From positions 1-64,000 of the forward strand of contig CAUYUJ010004717.1 of the NCBI GenBank assembly GCA_963575745.1: a DNA stretch of 64,000 nt, written 5' to 3'. Shown in pieces: positions 20,788 through 30,250 of the stretch (positions within the stretch are counted from its first letter, which is position 1; each line of letters starts with the position of its first letter). Under the pieces are notes generated by a model, which worked only from the letters and a program-made list of their open reading frames with translations, was not told the DNA's origin and did not search any database. This DNA is from Prorocentrum cordatum (lineage: Eukaryota > Sar > Dinophyceae > Prorocentrales > Prorocentraceae). The position numbers were made by a program, and so were the translations under genes.

Positions 20788-21583
20788 ATGATGATATGAT
20801 GATATGATGATGATGATGATGATGATGGTGATGGTGATGGTGATGGTGATGGCGATGGTGATGGTGATGATGATGATGATGATGGTGATGGTGATTGTGA
20901 TGGCGATGGTGATGGTGTGGATAGATGAATGCGTACGGATGGGGGGATGAGGAGGAGGAGCAGGGGGAGGAAATGGAGAGCCTTCACATGTGACACCTTC
21001 TCGTCTTGGGCCGTTTTGGGCCATCTTGGGCCCCTTGGGGGTCCCTGGGGGCGATTTGGAGGTATATATATTGGGAGTGTATTGGGTCGTCTTTGGCCAT
21101 CCTGAAGCCATCTTGGGCCGTCGTGGGTGCATCTTGCGCCGTCTTGGAGACATATTGGGGATAGATTGGGCTCACCTGGGGCCATCTCGGCCGTCTTGGA
21201 GGCCATCTTGGGCGCGTTGGAAGCCTATTGGGCAATCTTTGGGCTCTCTTGGGGGGGTCTGAGCTGTCTTGGAGGCCTCTTGGGCCGTCTCTGGAGCCCG
21301 TGTGTATACCAGCACGTGGGGCCCTTTTGGGAAGCCTCTTGAAGGCCTCTCTGGCCGCAGGAAGGCCTCTTGGGCCGTCTTGGAGGCCTCTTGGGAATAC
21401 CACACGGGAAAAATAAAACAGAGAATTCAGAGCAGTCCACACGCCAGACAGATAGCGCATCCAGGCGCACGGGGGGGAGGGGGGGGAGGAGGAGGCGGAG
21501 GCAGAAGAGGAGGAGGAGGAGGGGGGGGGATGGAGGGAGAGGAGGAGGAGGCGGGCGGTCTGTTTGCAGACCCTATCCCGCGC
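20364..21583 (-). other. Intron with probable GC donor and a GAT microsatellite
   Basis: The likely donor is CCCAG|GCGCGG (a GC-AG intron), although GG|GTCTGC ten bases downstream would also keep phase 0. Contents are a GAG/GGA tract (21,480-21,555), three motif copies (21,449, 20,630, 20,375), a run of GAT and GATGGT triplets (20,738-20,930) and repeated 'ccaagacggccccag' words. The last motif copy ends about 5 bases before the acceptor sequence. Confidence 0.55.
20738..20930. repeat. (GAT)n / (GATGGT)n microsatellite
   Basis: Nearly 200 bases of GAT triplets change to GATGGT hexamers toward 20,930. It lies within the intron at 20,364-21,583. Confidence 0.9.
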
Positions 21584-22871
21584 CTGGGCGCACGCAATCT
21601 CGAACTTCTTCAGCATCGCAGAAGGGTAGCAGCAGACACACCCCAACATGGTGTCATTTGCAGGGCCGACTGGCGGGCAGGGCACGTCGCCTCCCTCCCA
21701 GATGCGCATAGTGACGTCTTCTGCGAGGCAATCCGCCGGCACGTGCTGCTGGGCAAGCCCTGTGAGCACCACAGGCTTCGCTGACTTGCCTGGCTGCTTC
21801 GCTGGCTCGCCTGGCGGGGCCGCTGGCGGCTCTGGCGGCGGGAGAGAGAGATCCAACGCGCCGATGGCGCTCTCCACACATCGCGATCGCAGCGCCACCT
21901 TGTTCCCAGCAGCCGACAGCCCCATAGTGACGCACATCTCCCTGAAATACTTCAGCGGGCGTTCCTCCTCCAAACCATTCACGGCCTCTAGCGCCTTGTT
22001 GCGCCAGTCAATAGCGTGTTGCAGCTGGTCTTTCGGGAACTTGCGCGTGTAGCCGTAACCTTTCAACTCCACGACGTAGCGCTTCCACCCACCATGGTAA
22101 GACACGCCAGGCGGGAGTTCCCCCGGCGCACCCGCGGGGTCAGGACCAGCAACTGCACCAGCAAGCTTGGCTGCGGCAGCTGGGCCTGGCGCGTCTGCGG
22201 CAGCGGGAACATCGGGCTCGGCCGCAAGCTCGGGGAGGGCGGCGGCTGGCGGCGGCAGCGGTGGGCCGCCTGCGGGGGTCAGCGGCCCACCGCTGTCGTC
22301 TGCGGAACCCGCAACTGCACCAGCAAGTTCGGCCGCGGCAGCTGGGCCCGGCGCGTCTGCGGCAGCGGGAACATCGGGCTCGGCCGCGTCTGCGGGGCCA
22401 GGCTCGGTCGCAGCAGGCCCTGCAGAAGGTCTCTCGCATAGAAGGTCCCAATGGCCAGGCCAGTGGGTCGCCGATTCATCAGTCCTGTAATGGAAGAACA
22501 AATGGACTTGGGGAAGTGGCTCGCAGCTGGCGTTGAAACAGGACGGGGTCCCAAACATCTGGTAGTGCACCAGCAGGGTCACGCCCAGTGCCCTCGCAAT
22601 GAGAGCCGCGTGCGGCTCGTCTGGCACTTTGCCTGACGTCACGCGGTCGATCGTGTCCTGCACGAGCGTGGCGTCTGCACCCGGGACCTCGGCCAGCCTC
22701 GTGCACAGCAGCGCGGAGAAGTCCTGCGTCATCGCTTCTTCCTGTTGTTCGGCCTGTTGATCGATGTCCCACGAGTCGTCCAAGGGTGCGCCTGTTGGCC
22801 CGCGGCATCGCGCCAGCCATTCTGCGTGCAAGCCAGGGTTCTGACTCAACATCAAGGCGATCTGCAGACAC
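21584..22871 (-). CDS. OTU-like / AP2-like / SAP module of the large gene (exon)
   Basis: About 429 codons. The first part resembles an OTU deubiquitinase: after splicing, NGRCLQIALML could supply the catalytic Cys, and HAALIARALGVTLLVHYQMF followed by VHLFFHYRT and GHWDLL match the end with the catalytic His. The Asp normally before the Cys is not seen. A Pro/Ala linker with an internal duplication (EPDVPAAADAPG twice) follows. Then comes a short AP2/ERF-like stretch (GGWKRYVVELKGYGYTRKF, around 22,045-22,100) and a convincing SAP motif (KYFREMCVTMGLSAAGNKVA, around 21,890-21,955), which binds DNA. A Cys-rich end (MLGCVCCYPSAML) closes it. Acceptor CGGAG|GTG in phase 2 fits the upstream methyltransferase exon. 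OTU and AP2 calls are tentative; SAP is firmer. Confidence 0.6.
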
Positions 22872-23979
22872 CTCCGGGCAGTCAAACTACAAAGGCGGCA
22901 CCGAGAGGGGGCCCAAGACAGCTCCGAGAAAACTCCAGATACTTCAATATTGCCTGCAGGATTGCTCCAGGGCCCTTCCTAGGGCCTTGGAAGCGCCCAA
23001 GAGGGCCACAGGACGATGGGGGGCACCTCAGAGGCCAGAGAGGAGGAGACACCCCACGATGCCCACCCCCCCGCCCCCACCCCCTTCCCAAAGCGAGGTG
23101 GGGGGGGGCAGACAGATAGCACAGCGATGAGGGGCAGCGGAAAGGGCCTCCTCCTTGGCCCGCCTCGGGGGTCTTGGGGCCCTCTGGGAGGGTCTGGCAC
23201 CCGCGCCAGACAGATAGCACATGCCACATCAATTAAACGGCTCCCTTGCTAGCAAAGCACCCCAATAATAAAACAAAACCCCCTAAAAAACAAACAACAA
23301 AACATCTCAAGTCGAACAACCACGAACAAAACCCAAAGCCTCTCATAAACTAAACACAGGGCACTGGGCTGAAGCCTAAAGCGCACTTGGGCCAGCGGCG
23401 GGGGCGGAGGGGGCGGAAGCCCTAAAGCGCCCTAGGGCCAGCGGCGGGGGGCGGAGGGGGCGGAAGCCCTAAAGCCCCATAGGGCCAGCGATGGGGGCGG
23501 AAAGGGCGGAAGGCCCAAAGCCCCATTGGGCCGGCGGCGGGGGACGGAGGGGGCCTGGCGGAATGGCCGAAGGCTCTGAGAGTTGGGGGGGGGGACCCGG
23601 GACACCTCAGAGGCCAGAGAGAGGAGGAGGCGCCCCACAATGCCCTACCCCCGCCCGCACTCCCCCCCCAGAGCGGGGCGGGGGGGGGCAGACAGATAAC
23701 ACAATGATGCGGGGCAGCGGAACCTCCTGGGGCTCGAGGCCGCCCGCTCGGAGGAAGCCCAGGGCCCCCTCCCGCAGCGCGCCGTGGCCAGGATGTCGAG
23801 CCAGATCCAGCAGAGGCGACGAGGGGGTGCCTTAGAGGCCAGAGGCTCAGAGGCCAGAGGGAGGAGAGGGCGCCCCACGATGCCCCCCCCCCCCCTTCCG
23901 CCCCCTCCCCCAAAGCAGGGAGGGGGCAGACAGATAGCACAATGATGGGGGGCAGTGGAGGGGGATTGAGAAGGGCTAC
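22872..23979 (-). other. Intron with shared repeat cassettes
   Basis: Donor GGAAG|GTAGCC, phase 2. It contains motif copies at 23,930, 23,690, 23,211 and 23,115, the short 59-bp array (23,370-23,560), and a cassette GGGGCAGCGGAACCTCCTGG followed by GGCTCGAGGCCGCCCGCTCG (23,710-23,760) that recurs at about 25,590 and 25,830 in another intron of the gene. The A-rich segment 23,215-23,360 (plus sense) also has a relative at 15,180-15,330. Confidence 0.6.
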
Positions 23980-24875
23980 CTTCCGTTTTGATGGCCACGT
24001 AGCCATGCCAAGTCGTGGGGGGCCGGTTCTGGAATGAGGGCGTGGATCTCGATGCAGGCCATTGCCGCCAGCAGCACAAGGCCAGCGTTCGCCACGTGCA
24101 TCCCGTCACCCAGCATCTCAATGGGCTTCTGCAGAGCGTGCACGTCCAGCATTTCCACGTTGAGAATATTCGCCAGTTGCTCTGTGGCGGGGAAGCCGTG
24201 GATAGCATAGCCTTGAACCGTTGACAACCAGCGACGTCTGTTGGGGCTCCACATTTTCCCTCCGCCTTCCAAGAACGTCGGCAACGACCCATCCTTATGC
24301 GATGCTGTCCACCAAACGGCAGCATTTTGCCTGAGTGAAAACACACAGTCGGGATCAGCCTGGGTGTCGCCAAGCTGCCTCAAAGCCCACCCTGCTTTGT
24401 ACGTGGCGATGGATGTCTGCTCGCCCTGCGTCAAGTAACCTGTCCAATCCGCAGAGCTCGGGTCAAGAGTAGGAGGTTTGGGCTTCTTGCGTGCTCTGAG
24501 GTTCAGCTCTGCGAGCACCATTTTCTCGTCCTCGGCAAACCATGCTTCCGATTGGGGTAGCTGCTTCTCCGCAAGGACTGCGCTGATCTCGTTATAAACA
24601 TCTTGCACGTTGCGCAAAAAGCGGGCTCTGCTGCGATCGACGTGCACGATGTATTCCCGATCCCTGCGCACGCAGCCGAACCCTGCATCTGTAGGGCATA
24701 CGCGGATAACCTGCAAGTCGCATTCCCCCTTGACAATCTCGGAGAGCACATCTTTGGTCCCCTTGACGTTCTCACTGATGCGTATGGCCGCTTTGGCCGT
24801 GGAGCACGCCTTCTCGCAGATGGGCATCACTGCGCGGTTGGGTCCATCCTTGCCTGGGGCCCACGAAAATTGAAC
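23980..24875 (-). CDS. C5 cytosine methyltransferase, C-terminal half (exon)
   Basis: About 298 codons after acceptor CCCTCAG|GTTCAA. Motifs run in the order of C5 DNA methyltransferases. RISENVKGTK carries the Glu-Asn-Val of motif VI. CPTDAGFGCVRRDREYIVHV corresponds to motif VIII, with its Arg-x-x-Arg-x-Tyr. A long variable target-recognition stretch (RFLRNVQDVYNEISAVL to FLEGGGKMW) follows. RRWLSTVQGYAIHGFPATEQ precedes IEMLGDGMHVANAGLVLLAA, which is motif X (usually G-N-x-M; here G-D-G-M). These enzymes methylate cytosine in DNA in the nucleus. The exon is intact. It ends in phase 2 and joins the OTU/SAP exon in frame, so it appears not to be a free-standing enzyme. Confidence 0.75.
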
Positions 24876-24934
24876 CTGAGGGGGGAGGGGGGGCGGTCAA
24901 GAACGGCGGCCAATTAGATGGCACATGAAAATAC

Positions 24935-24974
<40 letters not shown>

Positions 24975-25269
24975 GGGCCCTTGTCAAATCGGGAGGGGGG
25001 GGGGCGGGGCCATGGAATGGGAAGGATGAGGGACAATGGGGAGGAAGATGAGAAGGTTGAGGCAGGGATGGGATGGAGGAGGGGAAGGAGGACGATGTTG
25101 CTTCGAATTTTCGTGTATATGTGTATATATATACATATATAGATATATTGTTTTCCCGCTGGGTCCAGCCCCCAGGGGCTGTGTTCGGGCCCTGGGGCAC
25201 GTTGAGGCCCTCGCGACCACCCCCCAGGGAAGCCCAGCAGGGCCCCGAGCGCCCCCCCCCCCCATCCAC
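24876..25269 (-). other. Intron in the methyltransferase
   Basis: It holds a TA run (24,940-24,972), an interrupted TA stretch near 25,115-25,150, and a motif variant (TGTGCCATCTAATTGGC) about 45 bases upstream of the acceptor. The donor is not certain: GC at CAAAG|GCGTCC or GT slightly downstream. Confidence 0.5.
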
Positions 25270-25435
25270 GCCCAAGGCAACAAGGACGCCTTTGCGATTC
25301 AGTTTCTGCTGTGAGTAGTCGACGCAGGGCGACCCGAACACCGCGATGTCCACCTCTGGAAACGCAGCCTCGCCCCCCTGCAACTCCGCGCCCCTGATGT
25401 GAGCGTACAGCTTGCGCGTGGGGTAGTCCAGAGCG
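25270..25435 (-). CDS. C5 cytosine methyltransferase, catalytic-loop exon
   Basis: The exon reads SALDYPTRKLYAHIRGAELQ and then PEVDIAVFGSPCVDYSQQKL. The Val-Asp-Ile strand followed by G-S-P-C and Tyr-Ser is motif IV of C5 methyltransferases, whose Cys makes the covalent link to cytosine. The spacing from motif I in the upstream exon is normal for the family. The acceptor is probably GCCAG|CGCTCT (phase 2), which does not match the simplest donor of the upstream exon, so that junction needs transcript evidence. The 3' limit is approximate. Confidence 0.7.
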
Positions 25436-25961
25436 CTGGCGTTCAGCACCGGGGAGGGGGGGGAGTACGAGAGGATCCAGCAGAGGCGACGACGGGGGAC
25501 GCAGAGGCCAGAGAGAGGAGGAGGCGCCCCACGATGCCACCCCCTCCCCCCAAGTGGAGGGGGGCAGACAGATAGCACAATGATGAGGGGCAGCGGAACC
25601 TCCTGGGGCTCGAGGCCGCCCGCTCGGAGGAAACCCAGGGCCTTCTCCCGCAGTGCGCTGCGGCCAGGATGTCGAGCCGGATCCAGCAGAGGCGAAGAGG
25701 GCCACAGGACGAGGGGGACACCTTAGAGGCCAGAGAGAGGAGCAGGCGTCCCACGATGCCCACCCGCCCGCCCCCACCCCCCTCCCAAAGCGGGGTGGGG
25801 GGGCAGACAGATAGCACAATGATGAGGGGCAGCGGAATCTCCTGGGGCTCGAGGCCGCCCGCTCGGAGGAAGCCCAGGGCCTCCCCCAGCAGCAGGCGAC
25901 GAGGGGGCGCCTCAGAGGCCAGAGGCTCGGAGGGCAGAGGGGGGGGGGTGTCGCCAGAAAC
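25436..25961 (-). other. Intron in the methyltransferase with two cassette copies
   Basis: Two copies of the GGCTCGAGGCCGCCCGCTCG cassette (about 25,610 and 25,848), each just right of a motif copy (25,567 and 25,809), alternate with 'ccagagagaggag' words. The same cassette occurs in the intron at 22,872-23,979. Confidence 0.6.
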
Positions 25962-26333
25962 CTTGTCCTTGAGGTCGCCAGGCAAGAGATCCACGACGTC
26001 GCCGTGGTGCATGGCGCACGCCGGATACCAGGGCGTGACCGACCGAGCATGCCGGGCGCAGGGGGCACTATCTGCAGAAAACTTGTAATCCCACGATATG
26101 CCTAGCCCATTGCGCTCCAATATGCGCGACGCCCACTCGGGAGTCAGGAGGCCGCTGCAAAGGCTGCCGAAACGGAGCCTGGCACCAGCGTTGAGAATGA
26201 CAGGGAAGCCCTGGAACGAGTCACCTGCCACCTCCTTGGCCTTCGCGATGGCAACCTTCGGCCAGCAAAATGCATCAGCCAGCGTCTGGGCGGGCGCCGC
26301 CCGCACGCACGGCCAATCGGTGTGCAGAGGCAT
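25962..26333 (-). CDS. C5 cytosine methyltransferase, N-terminal exon
   Basis: From the ATG at 26,333 the frame gives 124 codons. LNAGARLRFGSLCSGLLTPE is motif I, the glycine-containing S-adenosylmethionine loop (usually F-x-G-x-G or F-S-G). DYKFSADSAPCARHARSV is the position of motif II-III, and AMHHGDVVDLLPGDL leads toward motif IV in the next exon. The donor may be GACAAG|GTTTCT. The frame is open upstream into the CT microsatellite, so the true start could be in an earlier exon (candidates at 27.3-28.7 kb). Family call good; start and donor uncertain. Confidence 0.7.
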
Positions 26334-26443
26334 CCCCCTCGCCCCCAGCACACCAGGCCCGCTGCAAGCTGCGCCACGGAACGCTGCAGGCGCGGTGGAT
26401 GGAGGACAGGGGTGGTGTCTCGAGCGAAACGGCGTTTTTTTTT

Positions 26444-26587
<144 letters not shown>

Positions 26588-26639
26588 GGCGCACTCAGCA
26601 GATCTATAGCACACGCCCCTAGGGGGCACACACTCGAAT

Positions 26640-27225
26640 CCGCAGGGCCGCCGCTCGGGGCACCCTCGCAACCGCGGCGCCGCCGCTCGAGACGCCCTCG
26701 CGACCGCAGCGCCGCCGCTCGAGACATCCTCGCGACCGCGGCGCCGCCGCTCGAGACATCCTCGCAACCGCGGCGCCGCCGCTCGGGGCATCCACGCAAC
26801 CGCGGCGCCGCCGCTCGAGACATCCTCACGACCGCGGCGCCGCCGCTCGAGACATCCTCGCAACCGCGGCGCCGCCGCTCGGGGCATCCACGCAACCGCG
26901 GCGCCGCCGCTCGAGACATCCTCACGACCGCGGCGCCGCCGCTCGAGACGTCCTCGCGACCGCTGCGCCGCCGCCCCCCCAGGTGCGCGCACCAGGCAGA
27001 TAGCACACTGCCCTGGGGGGGGAGGCAGGGGGGCGGGATGGCGCCGCCGCTCGGGGCATCCTCGCAACCGCGTCGCCGCCACTCGGGGCATCCACGCAAC
27101 CGCGGCGCCGCCGCTCGAGATATCCTCACGACCGCGGCGCCGCCGCTCGAGACATCCTCGCAACTGCGGCGCCGCCGCTCGAGACATCCTCACAACCGCG
27201 GCGCCGCTGCTCGAAGCATCCTCGT
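26640..27225. repeat. 32-bp minisatellite, array 4, with motif cassette
   Basis: About 17 copies of the same 32-bp unit as at 6.9, 7.5 and 9.7 kb. They are interrupted at 26,965-27,045 by the CAGGCAGATAGCACACTGCC cassette and a G run. Here a second unit type with 'catccacgcaaccgcg' alternates regularly, indicating a higher-order repeat. Confidence 0.9.
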
Positions 27226-27306
27226 CCTCCTCATGCTGCTCTAGTCGTGCTCCTCGTGAACGTCACCCTCCTCCTCCACCTCCTCCTCCTCCTAAGAAGC
27301 CCTCCC

Positions 27307-27747
27307 CTACCCACGGGCGCACCAGGCAGATAGCACACTGCCCCAGGGGGGCGTGGCCAGATGAGGTGGCCGTGGGCCACGAACGCCCTGATCGGCCCGC
27401 CGGCGGGGCAGCTGCCCCCTCTCATCGGGAAGCCGTGGGCGGCGGGCGGGGGGGGGGCGAAGGGGGTGGCCGGCGCGGATGGCCCCCTCCAGGAGGAAAT
27501 TCGAGGTTCGCCCTTCGAGGTCCGACGCCTCTCGTCGCTGTCGGTTCCCATACGCCATTTCCGATCCCCCGGGCTCTCGAAGACGGATCCCAGGTGCAAC
27601 ATTGCCATGGACAGACCCCGTTATATCGGGGTCCGGGGCAGATTTTGACAGATTTTGTGCCGACTGGCCAGACCCCCCTCCCCCCCGCCTCCTTGCTGTC
27701 CTTCTTCGCCCCCCCCCCCTTCTCCGCCTGGCCCAAGGAGAGCGCAT
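27307..27747 (-). CDS. Possible upstream exon, weak
   Basis: Two minus frames are open and protein-like here: one reads GSVHGNVAPGIRLREPGGSE, the other starts at an ATG (27,608) with MAMLHLGSVFESPGDRKWRM. The sequence is unique in the window, unlike its neighbours, and lies upstream of the methyltransferase exons on the same strand. No domain is recognised and I cannot choose a frame. It could instead be unique noncoding DNA between repeats. Confidence 0.25.
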   Translation of the reverse strand: MRSPWARRRRGGGRRRTARRRGGGGSGQSAQNLSKSAPDPDITGSVHGNVAPGIRLREPGGSEMAYGNRQRREASDLEGRTSNFLLEGAIRAGHPLRPPPARRPRLPDERGQLPRRRADQGVRGPRPPHLATPPWGSVLSAWCARG

Positions 27748-28269
27748 GGAGTTCCCTGGGCGCGCTATCTACTCCCTGCGGCTGAGAAGGGGTAGGAGGA
27801 GAAGGAGGAGGAGGAGGAGGAGGAGGCGGATGTTTAAACTGGCGGATGAATGCGCCGGCAAAAATGCGGCAAAAAAGCGGATGAATGCGTCCGTTGGCAC
27901 GTGATCGAGCGGGGCGCGATCCAAGCGGACTCGCGCGTCTGTAAGCAAGTACAAACCTCACTGCAATCTACGCGTGCTTGGCGCAGTGCTTACACAAAAG
28001 CCAATATTTCAGACCCTCGCGGCCCGGGCGGCCTGCCACAGGGGTTGGGAAACAGGGGGGTTCGCCTTTCCAGTTGAGGTGGAGGGAGGGGGCGACGACG
28101 GAAAGGAGGAGCGGGAGAAGCGAGGAGGAGGGTCAATGGGGGGAAGAGGAGCGCGAGTGAGGAGGAGGAGGGGAGGAGAGGGAAAGGGAAAGCACAGGCA
28201 GGACAGGACAGGGAAGATAGTGCAGGAGGGGGGGGAAGGTGGTCTCGGACCCCCTGGTTCCCAACCCCC

Positions 28270-28660
28270 AGCAGCACCGATGGAGGGGTTCAGGCCAGGG
28301 CAATCGTCCCTCAAATGATATTTATCTCCATTGGGCGCGGTCAAGACATGGATGGGGGGGCCCGAATGAGGAGTCGAGCTCGATGCCAGGGCCCTCCGGC
28401 GTGGACGAGGTGGCTCCTGCGGACTCGTCGACCGCGAACGAGTCGGCTTCGGTGGACCCGGAGGCGGCGGCGGCGGCCCTGGAAGCGCCGTAGGTGCCGG
28501 AGGCGACATCGGAGGCAGCGGTGGTGCGCTCGGCCAGCGACGACCGACCCAACGGCCGACGAGGAAGCCGAGCAGCGAGAACAGCAAGCCAACCACCAGC
28601 AACAGCAACATCCCAGGAATCCCGGGCCTCCCTCCGAGGGCAAAGGACGGCGCCCCGCGC
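28270..28660 (-). CDS. Possible exon: membrane segment plus His/Cys motif
   Basis: The minus frame, open from about 28,809, has a strongly hydrophobic stretch (GIPGMLLLLVVGLLFSLLGF) followed by LVGRWVGRRW, a membrane anchor with a positive flank. A Pro-rich linker and HVLTAPNGDKYHLRDDCPGL follow; the Tyr-His-x4-Cys-x-Gly-Leu pattern looks like a conserved zinc-site-like module. A donor may lie at TCCATCG|GTGCTG. It could be the N-terminal end of the large gene or a separate gene. The motif recalls modules in dinoflagellate mobile-element polyproteins, but that is from memory and unchecked. Confidence 0.4.
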
Positions 28661-28789
28661 TGCGCCCAGAGGACAACAGGGAGCCTGTCTGACCGCGGCG
28701 GCGGGAGTAGGAGGGAGAGGGGGGGAGCGGGTGCAAGACGAGAGAGGGGGGCCACGAGGAGGGTGGCGAGGAGGGTGACGGCCCGCGCC

Positions 28790-29160
28790 GCCGCCCGAGA
28801 CATCCTCACAACCGCGGCGCTGCCGCTCGAGACATCCCCACAACCGCGGCGCCGCCGTTCAACACATCCTCACAACCGCGGCGCCGCCGCTCGAGACATC
28901 CCCACGACCACGGCGCCGCGGCCTCCCCAGGGGCGCGCACCAGGCAGATAGCACACTGCCCTGGGGGGGGGCGGGGGGGCGGGATGGCGCCGCCGCTCGG
29001 GGCATCCTCGCAACCGCGGCGCCGCCGCTCGGGGCATCCACGCAACCGTGGCGCCGCCGCTCGAGACATCCTCACGACCGCGGCGCCGCCGCTCGAGACA
29101 TCCTCGCAACTGCGGCGCCGCCGCTCGAGACATCCTCACAACCGCGGCGCCGCCGCTCGA
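28790..29160. repeat. 32-bp minisatellite, array 5, with motif cassette
   Basis: About ten units of the 32-bp repeat, again split by the motif cassette (28,925-28,985). The right end of this array and of array 4 both lead into 'catcctcgtcctcctcatgctgctct', so the two loci are duplicates. A TA run (29,165-29,190) separates them here. Confidence 0.9.
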
Positions 29161-29190
29161 AGTACATATATATATATATATATATATATC

Positions 29191-29415
29191 CTCGTCCTCC
29201 TCATGCTGCTCTCGTGCTCCTCGTGAACATCACCCTCCTCCTCCACCTCCTCCTCCTAAGAAACCCTCCCCTACCCACGGGCGCACCAGGCAGATAGCAC
29301 ACTGCCCCGGGGGTGGCCGGGGGGGGCAGCGAAGCCAGGGGGCGTGGCCAGATGAGGTAGGGGAGAGCGGGGTGGGCAGGCTCCCCTTTCCCACGGGCGC
29401 ACCAGGCAGATAGCA
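29191..29415. other. Spacer with two motif copies
   Basis: Follows the duplicated array with CTC/TCC triplets (29,230-29,265) and motif copies near 29,290 and 29,408. The left part is the counterpart of 27,225-27,360. Confidence 0.6.
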
Positions 29416-29649
29416 CACGCCCCGAGGGGGCACACATTCTAAGACAAGTTGGAAGCGGGCCAGGTAGATAGCACTGCGAACATGGCGTTTCGCCCAAACA
29501 CGCGCGCCAGGTAGATGGCACAATCTGAACGGCTTTTTTGCAAACGCCATGAGTTCGTTTTGGCGTATATCGCCAGCTCGCGGCCCCCGCGCCCCCCGCG
29601 GCCCCTGACCGCACAACTGGGAGCCGGCGGTAAACCATCAACCTTGGTT
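29416..29649. repeat. 234-bp direct repeat, left copy (target duplication of LINE-B)
   Basis: I see no difference from 33,931-34,164. The segment starts CACGCCCCGAGGGGGCACAC, contains two motif copies and ends in the left arm and loop of the hairpin repeat (GCGGTAAACCATCAACCTTG). Because the copies flank a 5'-truncated LINE exactly, I read them as a very long target-site duplication. Confidence 0.8.
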
Positions 29650-30250
29650 TTTGAGTTTGAGTCAGGGCGCGGACAGCTGTGACAGCTGAGCCCTAAGACT
29701 CCCAAACGGAGCACAGGGTAGCTGGAGAGGGCAACTCTTATCATCACACTGCCGAGCCACTGAGGCATAGGCAACGGAATAGGATGCAGGAACAAGGAAA
29801 AGGATGCAATACAACATGTGAAAATGTAAAGGTGTTGGAGAGCTCCAAGCAAGATGAAATGAGTCAGCTGCTTGGATGAAAGATGCTACCCAAAATGTGC
29901 TCCACGGCCATACAGAGCCGTTGTGCTGCAATCATCTCACAAAACATGACAGAAGCAGAGGCATCAAGCGAGACAGCTTCCTCCGCCACCAACTGCCACG
30001 TCCCGTGTACACACAAATCTATACACCATCCTGCAGCACATCCCTCCACAGAGCGACCTCCGTCGAAGAATCCACGGAGGCCGTCTAGTTTTGTTTTACT
30101 CGCATGTTCAATAAGTGAGGTATGGAACGTAACGTAACTATTTTTGGTTCTGGCCAACCATGTCAGCCTGTCAGCTCTTTCGTTTCCTTCTCGATAGATC
30201 CACTGAACATATTGTGGCCCCAACTCGGAGGCCTCATACCATACAACACA
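29650..30250 (-). CDS. LINE-B: C-terminal part of the RNase H-like domain and 3' end
   Basis: In a frame shifted from the main ORF, the minus strand reads GPQYVQWIYREGNERADRLT (the segment with the last catalytic Asp of RNase H), then GFFDGGRSVEGCAAGWCIDL (the first-strand Asp) and ASVMFCEMIAAQRLCMAVEH (the helix with the Glu). The coding end is near 29,864. The shift from the main frame lies at about 30,235-30,250 and may be a mutation, a sequencing error or a programmed shift. Downstream, about 215 bases of 3' sequence end in CTCAAACTCAAA at the hairpin repeat. Confidence 0.7.
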
